DNA of 40,100 nt. Origin: Deltaproteobacteria bacterium (GTDB lineage: Bacteria > Myxococcota_A > UBA9042 > PHBI01). Where the stretch lies: assembly GCA_011526585.1 (NCBI GenBank), contig WYBB01000116.1:1-40100 (forward strand), read 5' to 3'. Numbering within the stretch: position 1 is the stretch's first letter; each line of letters starts with the position of its first letter. Shown one piece after another: positions 25,404-32,425 of the stretch. Below the pieces are notes generated by a model. It saw nothing but the letters and a program-made list of their open reading frames with translations, was not told the origin of the DNA and did no database searches. The translations under genes were made by a program, and so were the position numbers.

Positions 25404-26236
25404 GGCGTGAGCACGCGCGCGCGGAAGTCCTCGTGCAGGAGCCCGTTGCTCGCGAGCACGTCGCCGGTCGTGAGCATGGTCTGGCCGCCCTGGTGGTCGG
25501 TCACGCGGCCGCCGGCTTCGCGCACGATGGCGACGCCGGCGGCGAGATCCCAGGGCTTGAGCCGCGGCTCCCAGAAGCAGCCGAAGGTGCCGTCGGCGAC
25601 CAGCGCGAGGTCGAGCGAGGCGCTGCCGAGGCGGCGGATGCAGAGCGTGTGCTCGAGCGCGCGGGCGACGCGCGAGGCGAGGGCGGCGGCGGTCTGGGGG
25701 CGATCGTAGGGGAAGCCGGTGGCGACGAGCGCGCGGCGCAGGTCCGTCTCGGGGCTCACGCGGATGGGGCGGCCGGCGCGCGTGGCGCCGAGCGAGGTGG
25801 CGGCCGACCAGGTGATCCCCGGGGCCGTGGGGGCATCGATGGGGGCGAGCGCGGGCGCGTGGATGACGCCGAGGGCGGGCTCGCCCATGAAGGCGGCGCC
25901 GAGGCTCACGGAGAAGTGGGGCAGCCCGTGCACGAAGTTGGTCGTGCCGTCGAGCGGGTCCACGTACCAGACGAAGGCGGCGTCGGCGGGTCCGGCGCCC
26001 CCTCCCTCCTCACCGACGATGCGGTCGCCGGGGAAGGCGTCGGCGAGCGCGGCGACGATGAGCGCCTCGGCCTCGCGATCGGCGGCGGTGACGAGGTCGA
26101 CCGCGCCCTTGAAGGTGATCGAGGAGAGGTGGCCGCGGTGGCGGAGCAGGATGGCCGCGGCGTCGACGGCGATGCGCTCGGCCGCGACGCGGCGGCGCTG
26201 GAGCTCGTCGGGATCGGCCGTCGGGCGCTGCGACAT
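25400..26236 (-). CDS. Inositol-monophosphatase family protein
   Basis: 278 residues. The family metal sites are intact: GEEGG at 75-79 (Glu76/Glu77), DPLDGTTNF from Asp93 with Asp96, and WDLAAG near residue 230. The reaction by family is Mg2+-dependent removal of phosphate from inositol phosphate, or from related sugar or nucleotide phosphates (SuhB, CysQ, HisN types). It is the first gene of the Mla operon and overlaps the TPR lipoprotein gene by four bases. A role in making inositol for phosphatidylinositol would fit with lipid transport, but many members have other substrates. It is divergent from the desaturase gene, with 229 bases between the starts. Confidence 0.9.
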   Translation of the reverse strand: MSQRPTADPDELQRRRVAAERIAVDAAAILLRHRGHLSSITFKGAVDLVTAADREAEALIVAALADAFPGDRIVGEEGGGAGPADAAFVWYVDPLDGTTNFVHGLPHFSVSLGAAFMGEPALGVIHAPALAPIDAPTAPGITWSAATSLGATRAGRPIRVSPETDLRRALVATGFPYDRPQTAAALASRVARALEHTLCIRRLGSASLDLALVADGTFGCFWEPRLKPWDLAAGVAIVREAGGRVTDHQGGQTMLTTGDVLASNGLLHEDFRARVLTP

Positions 26237-26450
26237 GACCCCAGGCGCATAGTCGATCGGCGAAGCGCTGGCAACGGCGGCGCGGGGCCCGGCGGAGGCA
26301 GGGATGAAAGCGTGGAGGGGGGCGACGGTTCGATTATTGGACGCGCGGTCCGGGCCGGCGCAAGGTCACCCCGTGTGAGGCGGGCTCGCACGTCCTGCCT
26401 CGGCGAGGCGGCGCGCGCGCTTTGCCGCGCCCCGTCCCCCCATGCGACAC

Positions 26451-26456
26451 GAGGAG
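26451..26456 (+). promoter_or_regulatory. Ribosome-binding site choosing the second ATG of the desaturase
   Basis: GAGGAG lies nine bases before ATG 26466. The earlier in-frame ATG 26442 has only a C-rich run before it, so 26466 is preferred. Confidence 0.6.
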
Positions 26457-26465
26457 CTCATCGCG

Positions 26466-27458
26466 ATGAGCACGAGCACGAGCGAGTCGATCGGTGCCGA
26501 GCGCGCGGTGCTCGTCGGGGAGTCGAGCGCGCGCGGCGAGACACGGGCCCGCGAGCTGGTGCGCGAGGCGAGCCCGGGCGCGCTGGCGATCGAGCGGGTG
26601 ATCGCGGCGCTGGTCATCGGCGTGCCGGCGGCGGGCACGGCGTGGGCGATCGCCTGGACGGCCGAGCACGGTCGAGGCGGCGCGGGTCTCGTCGCGTTCG
26701 CGATGATGTACGTGCTGACCGTCTTCGGCGTGACGATCGGCTATCATCGCCTGAGCGCGCACCGCTCGTTCGTCGCGCACCCCGTCGTGCGCGCGCTCTT
26801 GATCGCGTTCGGCTCGATGGCGCTACAGGGCCCGATGATCCGCTGGGCCTCCGATCATCGCCGCCACCACGCGCTGACCGAGCGGGAGGGCGATCCGCAC
26901 TCGCCCTGGCGCCGGCGCGTCGCGGGGCGTGGCGGTCGCTGGCGCGACTTCTGGCACGCGCACTGGGGCTGGTTCTTCGGGAGCGAGCGCACGCGCACGC
27001 GACGCCTGGCGCCGGATCTGATCGGCGACCCGCTCCTGCGCGCGCTCGATCGCCTCTACCTCGTGTGGGTCGTGCTCTCGTTCGCGCTGCCGATGGGCCT
27101 CGGCGCGCTGGTCGCGGGGGACGGCGCGGGCGCGATCGCCGGCCTCCTGTGGGGAGGGTTCGCGCGGGTCTTCGCGGTGCACCACGTGACCTGGTGCATC
27201 AACTCGCTCTGCCACCTCGTGGGCTCGCGACCGTTCAGGACGAACGACGAGAGCCGCAACAACCTCGTCATGGTCGTGCTCGCGCTGGGCGAAGGCTGGC
27301 ACAACAACCACCACGCCTTCCCCGGCGCGGCCGACATGCACATGCTGCCCAGGCAGATCGATGTCTCGGGCCTGGTGATCCGCGGGCTCGCTCGGGTCGG
27401 GCTGGCGCGCGAGGTGCGCCGCCCCTCGCCGCAGCAGGTGGCGCGCCTGCGGTCGTGA
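26466..27458 (+). CDS. Membrane fatty-acid (acyl-CoA/lipid) desaturase
   Basis: 330 residues. The three di-iron histidine boxes are intact: HRLSAH (94-99), HRRHH (131-135) and HNNHH (279-283), with the usual membrane helices between. The family inserts a double bond, most often delta-9, into acyl chains of CoA esters or phospholipids at the inner membrane, using O2 and an electron donor. The second box and the 'WHNNHHAFP' pattern place it with the stearoyl-CoA/DesC-like group rather than the DesA or plant FAD groups. The 30-residue N-terminus before the first helix is low complexity. There is no cytochrome b5 domain. It faces the Mla operon across a shared promoter region. Confidence 0.92.
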   Translation: MSTSTSESIGAERAVLVGESSARGETRARELVREASPGALAIERVIAALVIGVPAAGTAWAIAWTAEHGRGGAGLVAFAMMYVLTVFGVTIGYHRLSAHRSFVAHPVVRALLIAFGSMALQGPMIRWASDHRRHHALTEREGDPHSPWRRRVAGRGGRWRDFWHAHWGWFFGSERTRTRRLAPDLIGDPLLRALDRLYLVWVVLSFALPMGLGALVAGDGAGAIAGLLWGGFARVFAVHHVTWCINSLCHLVGSRPFRTNDESRNNLVMVVLALGEGWHNNHHAFPGAADMHMLPRQIDVSGLVIRGLARVGLAREVRRPSPQQVARLRS

Positions 27459-27505
27459 GATCGCGGCCGGTGAATGCCGGCGCGCGAGGCGCGTCGCAGG
27501 GCGTC

Positions 27506-27991
27506 ATGAACGATCGGGCTCGAGGATCGCTGCTGTTGCTCGTGTGCGTCCTGGCCACCTTCGTGGTGGTGGGTGAGGTGCGCGCGTCGCACTACGCGCT
27601 CGACAGGGTGGACTTCGTGACGGGCTCGGAGCGCAAGGCGCTGGCACGGGCGGGAATCCTCGACACCGAGGTGCTGCTGGCGTGGACGGCGCGCACGGAC
27701 AAGAGGCGGTGGCTGGCCGAGACGACACGGATCGACGAGGCGCGGCTCGGGGTGCTGGCGCGGCGCTGTGATCTCTTGAGGGTGGCGGGGATCGGGCCGG
27801 CGGCGCTCACGGTGCTGGGCAAGGCGGGGATCGAGGACACGCGCGCGCTGGCCCGGGCGATCGCCGAGCCGCTGCTCGAGCGCATGCGCGCACGCACGCG
27901 CGGCACGGCGCTGGCGGCCCGGTTGCCGGCGCTGGACACGGTGGCGGCGTGGATCGCCGAGGCGCGGTTGTTGCGACCGATCGTCGAATGA
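27506..27991 (+). CDS. Exported helix-hairpin-helix (DUF4332-like) protein
   Basis: 161 residues with a signal peptide (GSLLLLVCVLATFVVVGEVRA). The mature part holds one clear HhH-like motif, LRVAGIGPAALTVLGKAG (~92-109), and a second, weaker one before it (VTGSERKALARAGILDTEVL). This pattern resembles DUF4332, normally found in cytoplasmic proteins. Here it is exported. ATG 27506 follows the desaturase stop by 47 bases. HhH motifs usually bind DNA backbone without sequence preference; an exported copy may bind extracellular DNA or act as a protein-contact fold. Function is unknown. Confidence 0.65.
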   Translation: MNDRARGSLLLLVCVLATFVVVGEVRASHYALDRVDFVTGSERKALARAGILDTEVLLAWTARTDKRRWLAETTRIDEARLGVLARRCDLLRVAGIGPAALTVLGKAGIEDTRALARAIAEPLLERMRARTRGTALAARLPALDTVAAWIAEARLLRPIVE

Positions 27992-28006
27992 TGGAACGTG
28001 CCGCGC

Positions 28007-28012
28007 AGGAGG
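28007..28012 (+). promoter_or_regulatory. Consensus Shine-Dalgarno of the Sel1-repeat gene
   Basis: A full AGGAGG lies seven bases before ATG 28020, fixing this start. It is the strongest ribosome site in the window. Confidence 0.8.
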
Positions 28013-28019
28013 TGCGCGC

Positions 28020-29087
28020 ATGCGCTCGATGATCCTGGCATTGGGGGTGGTCGTGCTCGGCGGGGGCAGGGCCGGGGCGGCCGAGCCGTGCGAGCTGAGC
28101 CCTGCCAAGGGCTGCTACGACAAGGGGATCGAGGCGTTCAAGAGCAAGGACGCGGCGGCGGTCGGCTGGTTCGAGAAGGCCTGCGCGTCGAAGGTCGCCG
28201 AGGGGTGCACCGAGCTCGGCTTCCTCTTGATGGAGGGCTTCTTCGTGCCGCGCGATGACGCGCGCTCGCGCGCGGTCTCGTTGCAGGCCTGCGAGCTCGG
28301 CAGCGGGCTCGGGTGCAACAACGCCTTCGTCATGGTGCGCGATGGGCGCGGCGGGCCGCGCGACGACGGCGAGCTGAGGCGGCTGGCGGATCGGTCGTGC
28401 GCGCTCGAGGATGGCGAGGGGTGCTTCCTCTCGGCGGCCGTCCGCGAAGAGCCGATCGGCGGGGCGCGCGACGACACGGCGGCGAAGAAGGCGCTGGAGT
28501 CGAGCTGCAAGCTCGGGTTCTGGATGGGCTGCTCGGTGATCGCGCACCGGCTGCTCGAAGGCAGCCAGGGCTACGACGAGGACGAGGTGCGCGGGGTCAA
28601 GATGATGGCGCGCGCGTGTGAGCTCGGCGGCGGCGAGCCGTGTCACCAGGTGGCGGGTTGGATGGCCGAGGGCGCGCGCGGCCTGGACGTGGATCGCGAG
28701 CAGGCGCTCGTGCTCTTTGCGCGGGCGTGCGAGCTCGAACATGGCGAGGCGTGCGCGCGAGAGCGGGAGCTGCGCCTGGCGATGGCCAAGGGCGAGCTGA
28801 TGGCGAAGCTCGTCAGGCGGGCGAGCAAGCGGGTCCTGCTCGAGCTGAAGGAGGGCGATGCGCCGCCGGTCGGCGCGCTGGGCGAGGTGTCGAAGAAGGA
28901 GCGCCTCGGCGGGCTCGAGATGATGCTGGCGATCGCGAAGGTGACGGTGACGCGCGTCGAGGGTCGCACCATCGAGGTGACGGTCACCGAAGATCTGGCG
29001 AGGATCGAGATCGACGGCAAGAAGGTCGATCACTGGAATGCAGGCATCGCGCTGAAGCTCGCGTGGGAGCGGCCAGACAAGCCATGA
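28020..29087 (+). CDS. Exported Cys-paired Sel1-repeat protein
   Basis: 355 residues with a signal peptide cleaved near GRAGAAEP. Residues ~25-245 form about six Sel1-like repeats of ~36 residues, each with a pair of Cys (for example ACASKVAEGCTELG, ACELGSGLGCNNAF, SCALEDGEGCFLSA), as in the Helicobacter Hcp proteins, where each pair forms a disulfide. The last ~100 residues are a separate Lys-rich alpha/beta segment with strands VTVTRVEGRTIEVTVTED. Such proteins act as periplasmic or secreted scaffolds. The partner is unknown. The start has a consensus ribosome site. It is followed after 117 bases by the methyltransferase gene on the same strand. Confidence 0.85.
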   Translation: MRSMILALGVVVLGGGRAGAAEPCELSPAKGCYDKGIEAFKSKDAAAVGWFEKACASKVAEGCTELGFLLMEGFFVPRDDARSRAVSLQACELGSGLGCNNAFVMVRDGRGGPRDDGELRRLADRSCALEDGEGCFLSAAVREEPIGGARDDTAAKKALESSCKLGFWMGCSVIAHRLLEGSQGYDEDEVRGVKMMARACELGGGEPCHQVAGWMAEGARGLDVDREQALVLFARACELEHGEACARERELRLAMAKGELMAKLVRRASKRVLLELKEGDAPPVGALGEVSKKERLGGLEMMLAIAKVTVTRVEGRTIEVTVTEDLARIEIDGKKVDHWNAGIALKLAWERPDKP

Positions 29088-29204
29088 TGCGGTGGGTGTG
29101 CCCCCGGGCGGCGGCGTTTCGGGGTGCGGTGGATGGGCGTCGAGAGGTCGTGTTAGAGTCGATCGCGGAGGCGAGATGGACTTGGGCACGGCAGGACGGC
29201 GAGG

Positions 29205-29984
29205 ATGAGGCGCCGGGCGGTATCGACGCAAGAGCTGGCGCGACTTCGCGGAGCCCTGGCCGAGGACTACGACCTGCGTGACTACGAGGTCGACGCCGGG
29301 CCCAAGGTGCTGCGCGTGACCGGACCGGACATCACCGGGGGTGGGCGCTCGGGGCTGTCGAAGGCAGCGCTGGCGGCCAAGGAGGCGCGCTACGCGTCGG
29401 CCGAGCTCCTGCACGGGCGCGACGGGTTGGCGCCGTCGCCCGAGTCGTCGGCGCGGGGTGGCTCGAACTGGGCCGAGCTGTGGCCGTCGGCGCGCGCGAT
29501 GGCGAGCTACTTCGGACACTCGGTGCGCATGCGCTCGGTCGACGCGGTCGAGGTCAACTGCGGCCTCGGCACCGCGGGGCTCGGGGCGGCGGCCAAGGGT
29601 GCGCGCGTGACCCTGGCGGACTCGAACCCGGAGGCGCTCAGGTTCGCGCGCTTCAACGCGCTGCAGAATGGCTTCACCCACGTGCGCACGCTGGAGTTCG
29701 ACTGGCGCAAGGACCGCTTCACCGACCACGTCGGCAGCTTGATCCTCGCCGACGTGCTCTACGACCAGGGCAACTTCGAGGACGTGTTCCGGATGTTGAA
29801 GGACAACCTCGCGCCCGGGCGCACGGCGTTCCTCGCCGAGCCGGGCCGGCCGATCGCGACGGCGTTCTTCGACGAGCTCAGGAAGACCGACTACCGCGTG
29901 CGGCTCGACATCGAGCGCGTGCAGGACGCCTACAGCGACAACTACTATCTCGTGCACGTGCTGCGGATCAAAAAGGATCGGTAG
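29205..29984 (+). CDS. SAM-dependent methyltransferase (lysine-methyltransferase-like)
   Basis: 259 residues. SAM motif I is VEVNCGLGTAGLGAA (116-130), acidic motif II is VTLADSNPEAL (~135-145), and ILADVLYD matches the motif IV of the METTL20/21-like (Methyltransf_16) group, which methylates lysines in proteins such as ETF-beta. The ~85-residue N-terminal helical extension is not conserved in that group as I know it. ATG 29205 directly follows GAGG, so the start may be slightly different. It is soluble and cytoplasmic. The substrate cannot be read from sequence. A hairpin at 30009-30029 follows the stop and separates it from the convergent helicase gene. Confidence 0.75.
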   Translation: MRRRAVSTQELARLRGALAEDYDLRDYEVDAGPKVLRVTGPDITGGGRSGLSKAALAAKEARYASAELLHGRDGLAPSPESSARGGSNWAELWPSARAMASYFGHSVRMRSVDAVEVNCGLGTAGLGAAAKGARVTLADSNPEALRFARFNALQNGFTHVRTLEFDWRKDRFTDHVGSLILADVLYDQGNFEDVFRMLKDNLAPGRTAFLAEPGRPIATAFFDELRKTDYRVRLDIERVQDAYSDNYYLVHVLRIKKDR

Positions 29985-30008
29985 CGCGCGGCGGGACGTC
30001 GTGTGCCC

Positions 30009-30029
30009 GGGCCGCCACGAGGGCGGCCC
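30009..30029. repeat. ACGAG-loop hairpin, copy 1
   Basis: GGGCCGCC (30009-30016), loop ACGAG, GGCGGCCC (30022-30029): a perfect 8-bp stem between the converging methyltransferase and helicase genes. No T-run follows. The loop is identical to those at 38673-38693 (read on the minus strand) and 39971-39985. Confidence 0.7.
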
Positions 30030-30103
30030 CTACGTGGCCCGGCGGCATCGAGAGCATGAGCGGGTCGCGATGGCTGAAGGAGCCGTGGCCCCGAGCGCGG
30101 TGT

Positions 30104-32362
30104 TCAGCTCCGCGGCGTGCGCGGGGTGCGGGGCGCGACGTCGACGGCGCGGCGCGGCGGGCGATCGGCGAGCGAGCGCGACGGCGGCGGGCGCTTGGAG
30201 GGGCGGCGCGGCTCGGTGGGACCGGGCGCGGGCGTCGGGGTGCGCGTCGCTGCGGGCGCCCGTGTGGGGCCGGATGAGCGCGCGGGAGCGGGCGAGCGTG
30301 CCGGGCCGGATGAGCGCGCGGGGGCGGGCGAGCGTGCCGGGCCGGATGAGCGTGCGGGCGCGGGCGTGCGGCTGGAGGCCGGTGGGCGCGTCGTGGTCGG
30401 CGCCCGCCCCGCGTAAGGCGAAGCTGGATCGGGTGCGTGATCCTGCGTACGCCTGGGCGCGGGCGCGTGATCCTGCGTGCGCCTGGGCGCGTGCGCGTGA
30501 TCCTGGATGCGCCTGGGCGCGTGCGCGTGCTCCGGCGGGGGCCTCGGCGCGGGCGTGTGTTTGGACGCGCGCTCGGGCGCGGCGGGCTGCCGCGTGCGGC
30601 GCGGCTCGTGAGGCTCGTGACGCCGGATCGTGGTCTCGATGCGGCGGATCGTGAGCGGCCAGGCCTCGTCGCCGAGGCGCGCGACGAAGGCCGCGGGCAC
30701 CTCGATGAGCGTGCTGGTGTCGCGCAGCTCGACGCGACCGATGTCGCGCCCGGTGAGGCCGAGCTCGTTGGTGAGCGCGCCGACGAGATCGGCCGGGCGC
30801 ACGGCGTGCTCGCGGCCGACGCCGACCACGACCAGGGCGCGGCCGTCGCCGTTCATCGGCGGCGCGGGCTTGGGCGCACGCGGCGGCGCGGGTCGGTCGC
30901 GCTCGGTCTTCGCCTGGGGCGCGGGCGCGGCGGCGGAGGGCTGACGCGCCCAGGGAGGCAGACCGCGGTCGAGCGGCTCGCCGAAGCGCATGGGGACGTT
31001 GTCGCCGACGAGCAGCGCGAGGCCGGCGGCGAGCTCGGCGAGGTCACGCCCGGAGGCGACGAGGGTGTCGATCCAGGCGCGCGCGTCCGCGAGCGCGGGG
31101 GCCGCCGCCAGCTCGGCGAGGCGCTCGGCGACGAGCTCGCGCTGCCGCATCGCGAGCGCGTGCTCCGAGGCGATGAAGAGCTCCTCGAGGGCGACGCCGC
31201 GGCGGCGCAGGGCATCGGCGAAGCGCGCCGACTCGCGCGGGGTGACGAGCGTGATCGCCCGGCCCTTGCGGCCGGCGCGGCCGGTGCGCCCGATGCGGTG
31301 GGTGTAGGTCTCGACGTTCTTGGGCAGGTCGAGGTTGACGATGTGGGTGAGGTGCTCGATGTCGATGCCGCGTGCGGCGATGTCGGTGGCGACGACGACC
31401 TCGACGCGGCGGGCGCGCAGGAGCTCGATGACGCGCTCGCGCGCGGGCTGGGAGAGATCGCCGTGCAGCGGCTCGGCGGGGATGCCGTGCGTGGCGAGGA
31501 AGTCGGCGGCCTCGGCGCAGGAGGCGCGCGTGGCGGCGAAGACCAGGGTCGCGCCGCGCACCTCGGAGCGCAGGATGCGCAAGAGCGCCTCGCGCTTGAA
31601 GCGCGGCGGGACCTGCACGTAGCGCTGCTCGATGGCGACGACGGTCTGCGAGGTCTCGGCGATGGTGACCGGGTCGCGCAGGTAGCGCTCGGCGACCTTG
31701 CGGATCGGCGGCGGCATCGTCGCCGAGAAGAGCGCGACCTGGCGGGTGGCCTCGGGAGTCCTGGCGAGGATCGTCTCGACCGCCTCGATGAAACCCATCT
31801 CCAACATCTCGTCGGCCTCGTCGAGCACGACCATCTCGACGGCGCCGAGCTGGAGGCTCTCGCGCTCCATCAGATCGATGATGCGGCCCGGCGTGCCGAT
31901 GACGACGTCGACGCCTTCACGCAGGCCACGCAGCTGCGGCCCGTAGGCCGAGCCGCCGTAGACGGTGAGGAAGCGCAGCGGGGTGCCGCGCGCGAGCGTG
32001 GTGAGGGCCTCGGTGACCTGCAGCGCCAGCTCGCGCGTCGGCGTGAGCACGAGTCCGCGCGGCGTCGGCGCGCGCTGACCCGAGGCGAGGCGGGTGATGA
32101 GCGGCAGCCCGAACGCGGCGGTCTTGCCGGTGCCGGTGCGCGCCTGGCCGACGAGGTCGCGCCCCTCGAGCAGCGGCGGGATGGCGCCGAGCTGGATCGG
32201 GGTCGGCACGGTGAAGCCGATCTCGGCGAGCGTGGTCAGGGTGCGCGGGGGGAGCGCGAGCGAGGCGAAGCCCGGCACGTCCTCGGACGCGGCGGAGACG
32301 GTGGCAGGTTCGGGCGGGGCCGGCGGAGCGGGCGGGGGCGAGGTCTTGGGATGCTTTTTCAC
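30104..32362 (-). CDS. DEAD-box RNA helicase with DbpA-like RRM and repeat-rich basic tail
   Basis: 752 residues, GTG start. Helicase motifs are complete: TPIQ, ARTGTGKT (74-81), PTRELALQ, DEAD (181-184), SAT (213-215), and later ARGID and HRIGRTGRAG. After a helical region, residues ~500-575 form a DbpA/DeaD-type RNA-binding fold (GRALVVVGVG ... DIGRVELRDTSTLIEVP). The last ~170 residues are low complexity: ~3.5 copies of a 10-residue unit (RRTQDHAPAP-like) and ~2.6 copies of a 12-residue unit (SSGPARSPAPAR). The tail is basic and Pro-rich and probably binds RNA loosely. By family it unwinds RNA in ribosome assembly or decay (DeaD/CsdA or RhlE-like). It lies 63 bases after the antiporter gene. 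Confidence 0.92.
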   Translation of the reverse strand: MKKHPKTSPPPAPPAPPEPATVSAASEDVPGFASLALPPRTLTTLAEIGFTVPTPIQLGAIPPLLEGRDLVGQARTGTGKTAAFGLPLITRLASGQRAPTPRGLVLTPTRELALQVTEALTTLARGTPLRFLTVYGGSAYGPQLRGLREGVDVVIGTPGRIIDLMERESLQLGAVEMVVLDEADEMLEMGFIEAVETILARTPEATRQVALFSATMPPPIRKVAERYLRDPVTIAETSQTVVAIEQRYVQVPPRFKREALLRILRSEVRGATLVFAATRASCAEAADFLATHGIPAEPLHGDLSQPARERVIELLRARRVEVVVATDIAARGIDIEHLTHIVNLDLPKNVETYTHRIGRTGRAGRKGRAITLVTPRESARFADALRRRGVALEELFIASEHALAMRQRELVAERLAELAAAPALADARAWIDTLVASGRDLAELAAGLALLVGDNVPMRFGEPLDRGLPPWARQPSAAAPAPQAKTERDRPAPPRAPKPAPPMNGDGRALVVVGVGREHAVRPADLVGALTNELGLTGRDIGRVELRDTSTLIEVPAAFVARLGDEAWPLTIRRIETTIRRHEPHEPRRTRQPAAPERASKHTPAPRPPPEHAHAPRRIQDHAHAPRRTQDHAPAPRRTQDHAPDPASPYAGRAPTTTRPPASSRTPAPARSSGPARSPAPARSSGPARSPAPARSSGPTRAPAATRTPTPAPGPTEPRRPSKRPPPSRSLADRPPRRAVDVAPRTPRTPRS
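30272..30379. repeat. 36-bp in-frame tandem repeat in helicase tail
   Basis: Three units start at 30272, 30308 and 30344; the first two differ at one base and the third decays after ~23 bases. Each unit encodes 12 residues of the helicase tail on the minus strand. Confidence 0.85.
30437..30556. repeat. 30-bp in-frame tandem repeat in helicase tail
   Basis: Units start at 30437, 30467 and 30497, plus a degenerate fourth at 30527. Each begins GTGATCCTG and encodes 10 residues of the tail. A multiple of three in both repeat types keeps the helicase frame. Confidence 0.85.
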
Positions 32363-32425
32363 CCGCGCCTAGTGCCCGAGCGAGCGACGCAATGTCAAAG
32401 GATTTACCCTTGGAGCTGAAATCGA

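Noticed and set aside
25244..27505. Plus-strand open frame opposite the inositol-phosphatase gene and running through the desaturase region
   Set aside because: It overlaps the well-supported phosphatase and desaturase. Only the last part, from ATG 27506, has a signal peptide and a recognisable motif.
30009..30029. Intrinsic terminator between methyltransferase and helicase genes
   Set aside because: The stem is strong, but there is no T-run on either strand, and the loop is shared with two other sites, so a repeat family is the better call.
30272..30556. Tandem 36- and 30-base repeats as a CRISPR array
   Set aside because: Units are contiguous with no spacers, decay gradually, and are in frame within the helicase gene.
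32370..32398. TTGACA (minus strand, 32398-32393) as a sigma-70 promoter for the helicase
   Set aside because: No reasonable -10 box at 16-18 bases (GCACTA or CACTAG). The transcript would start within a few bases of the GTG.
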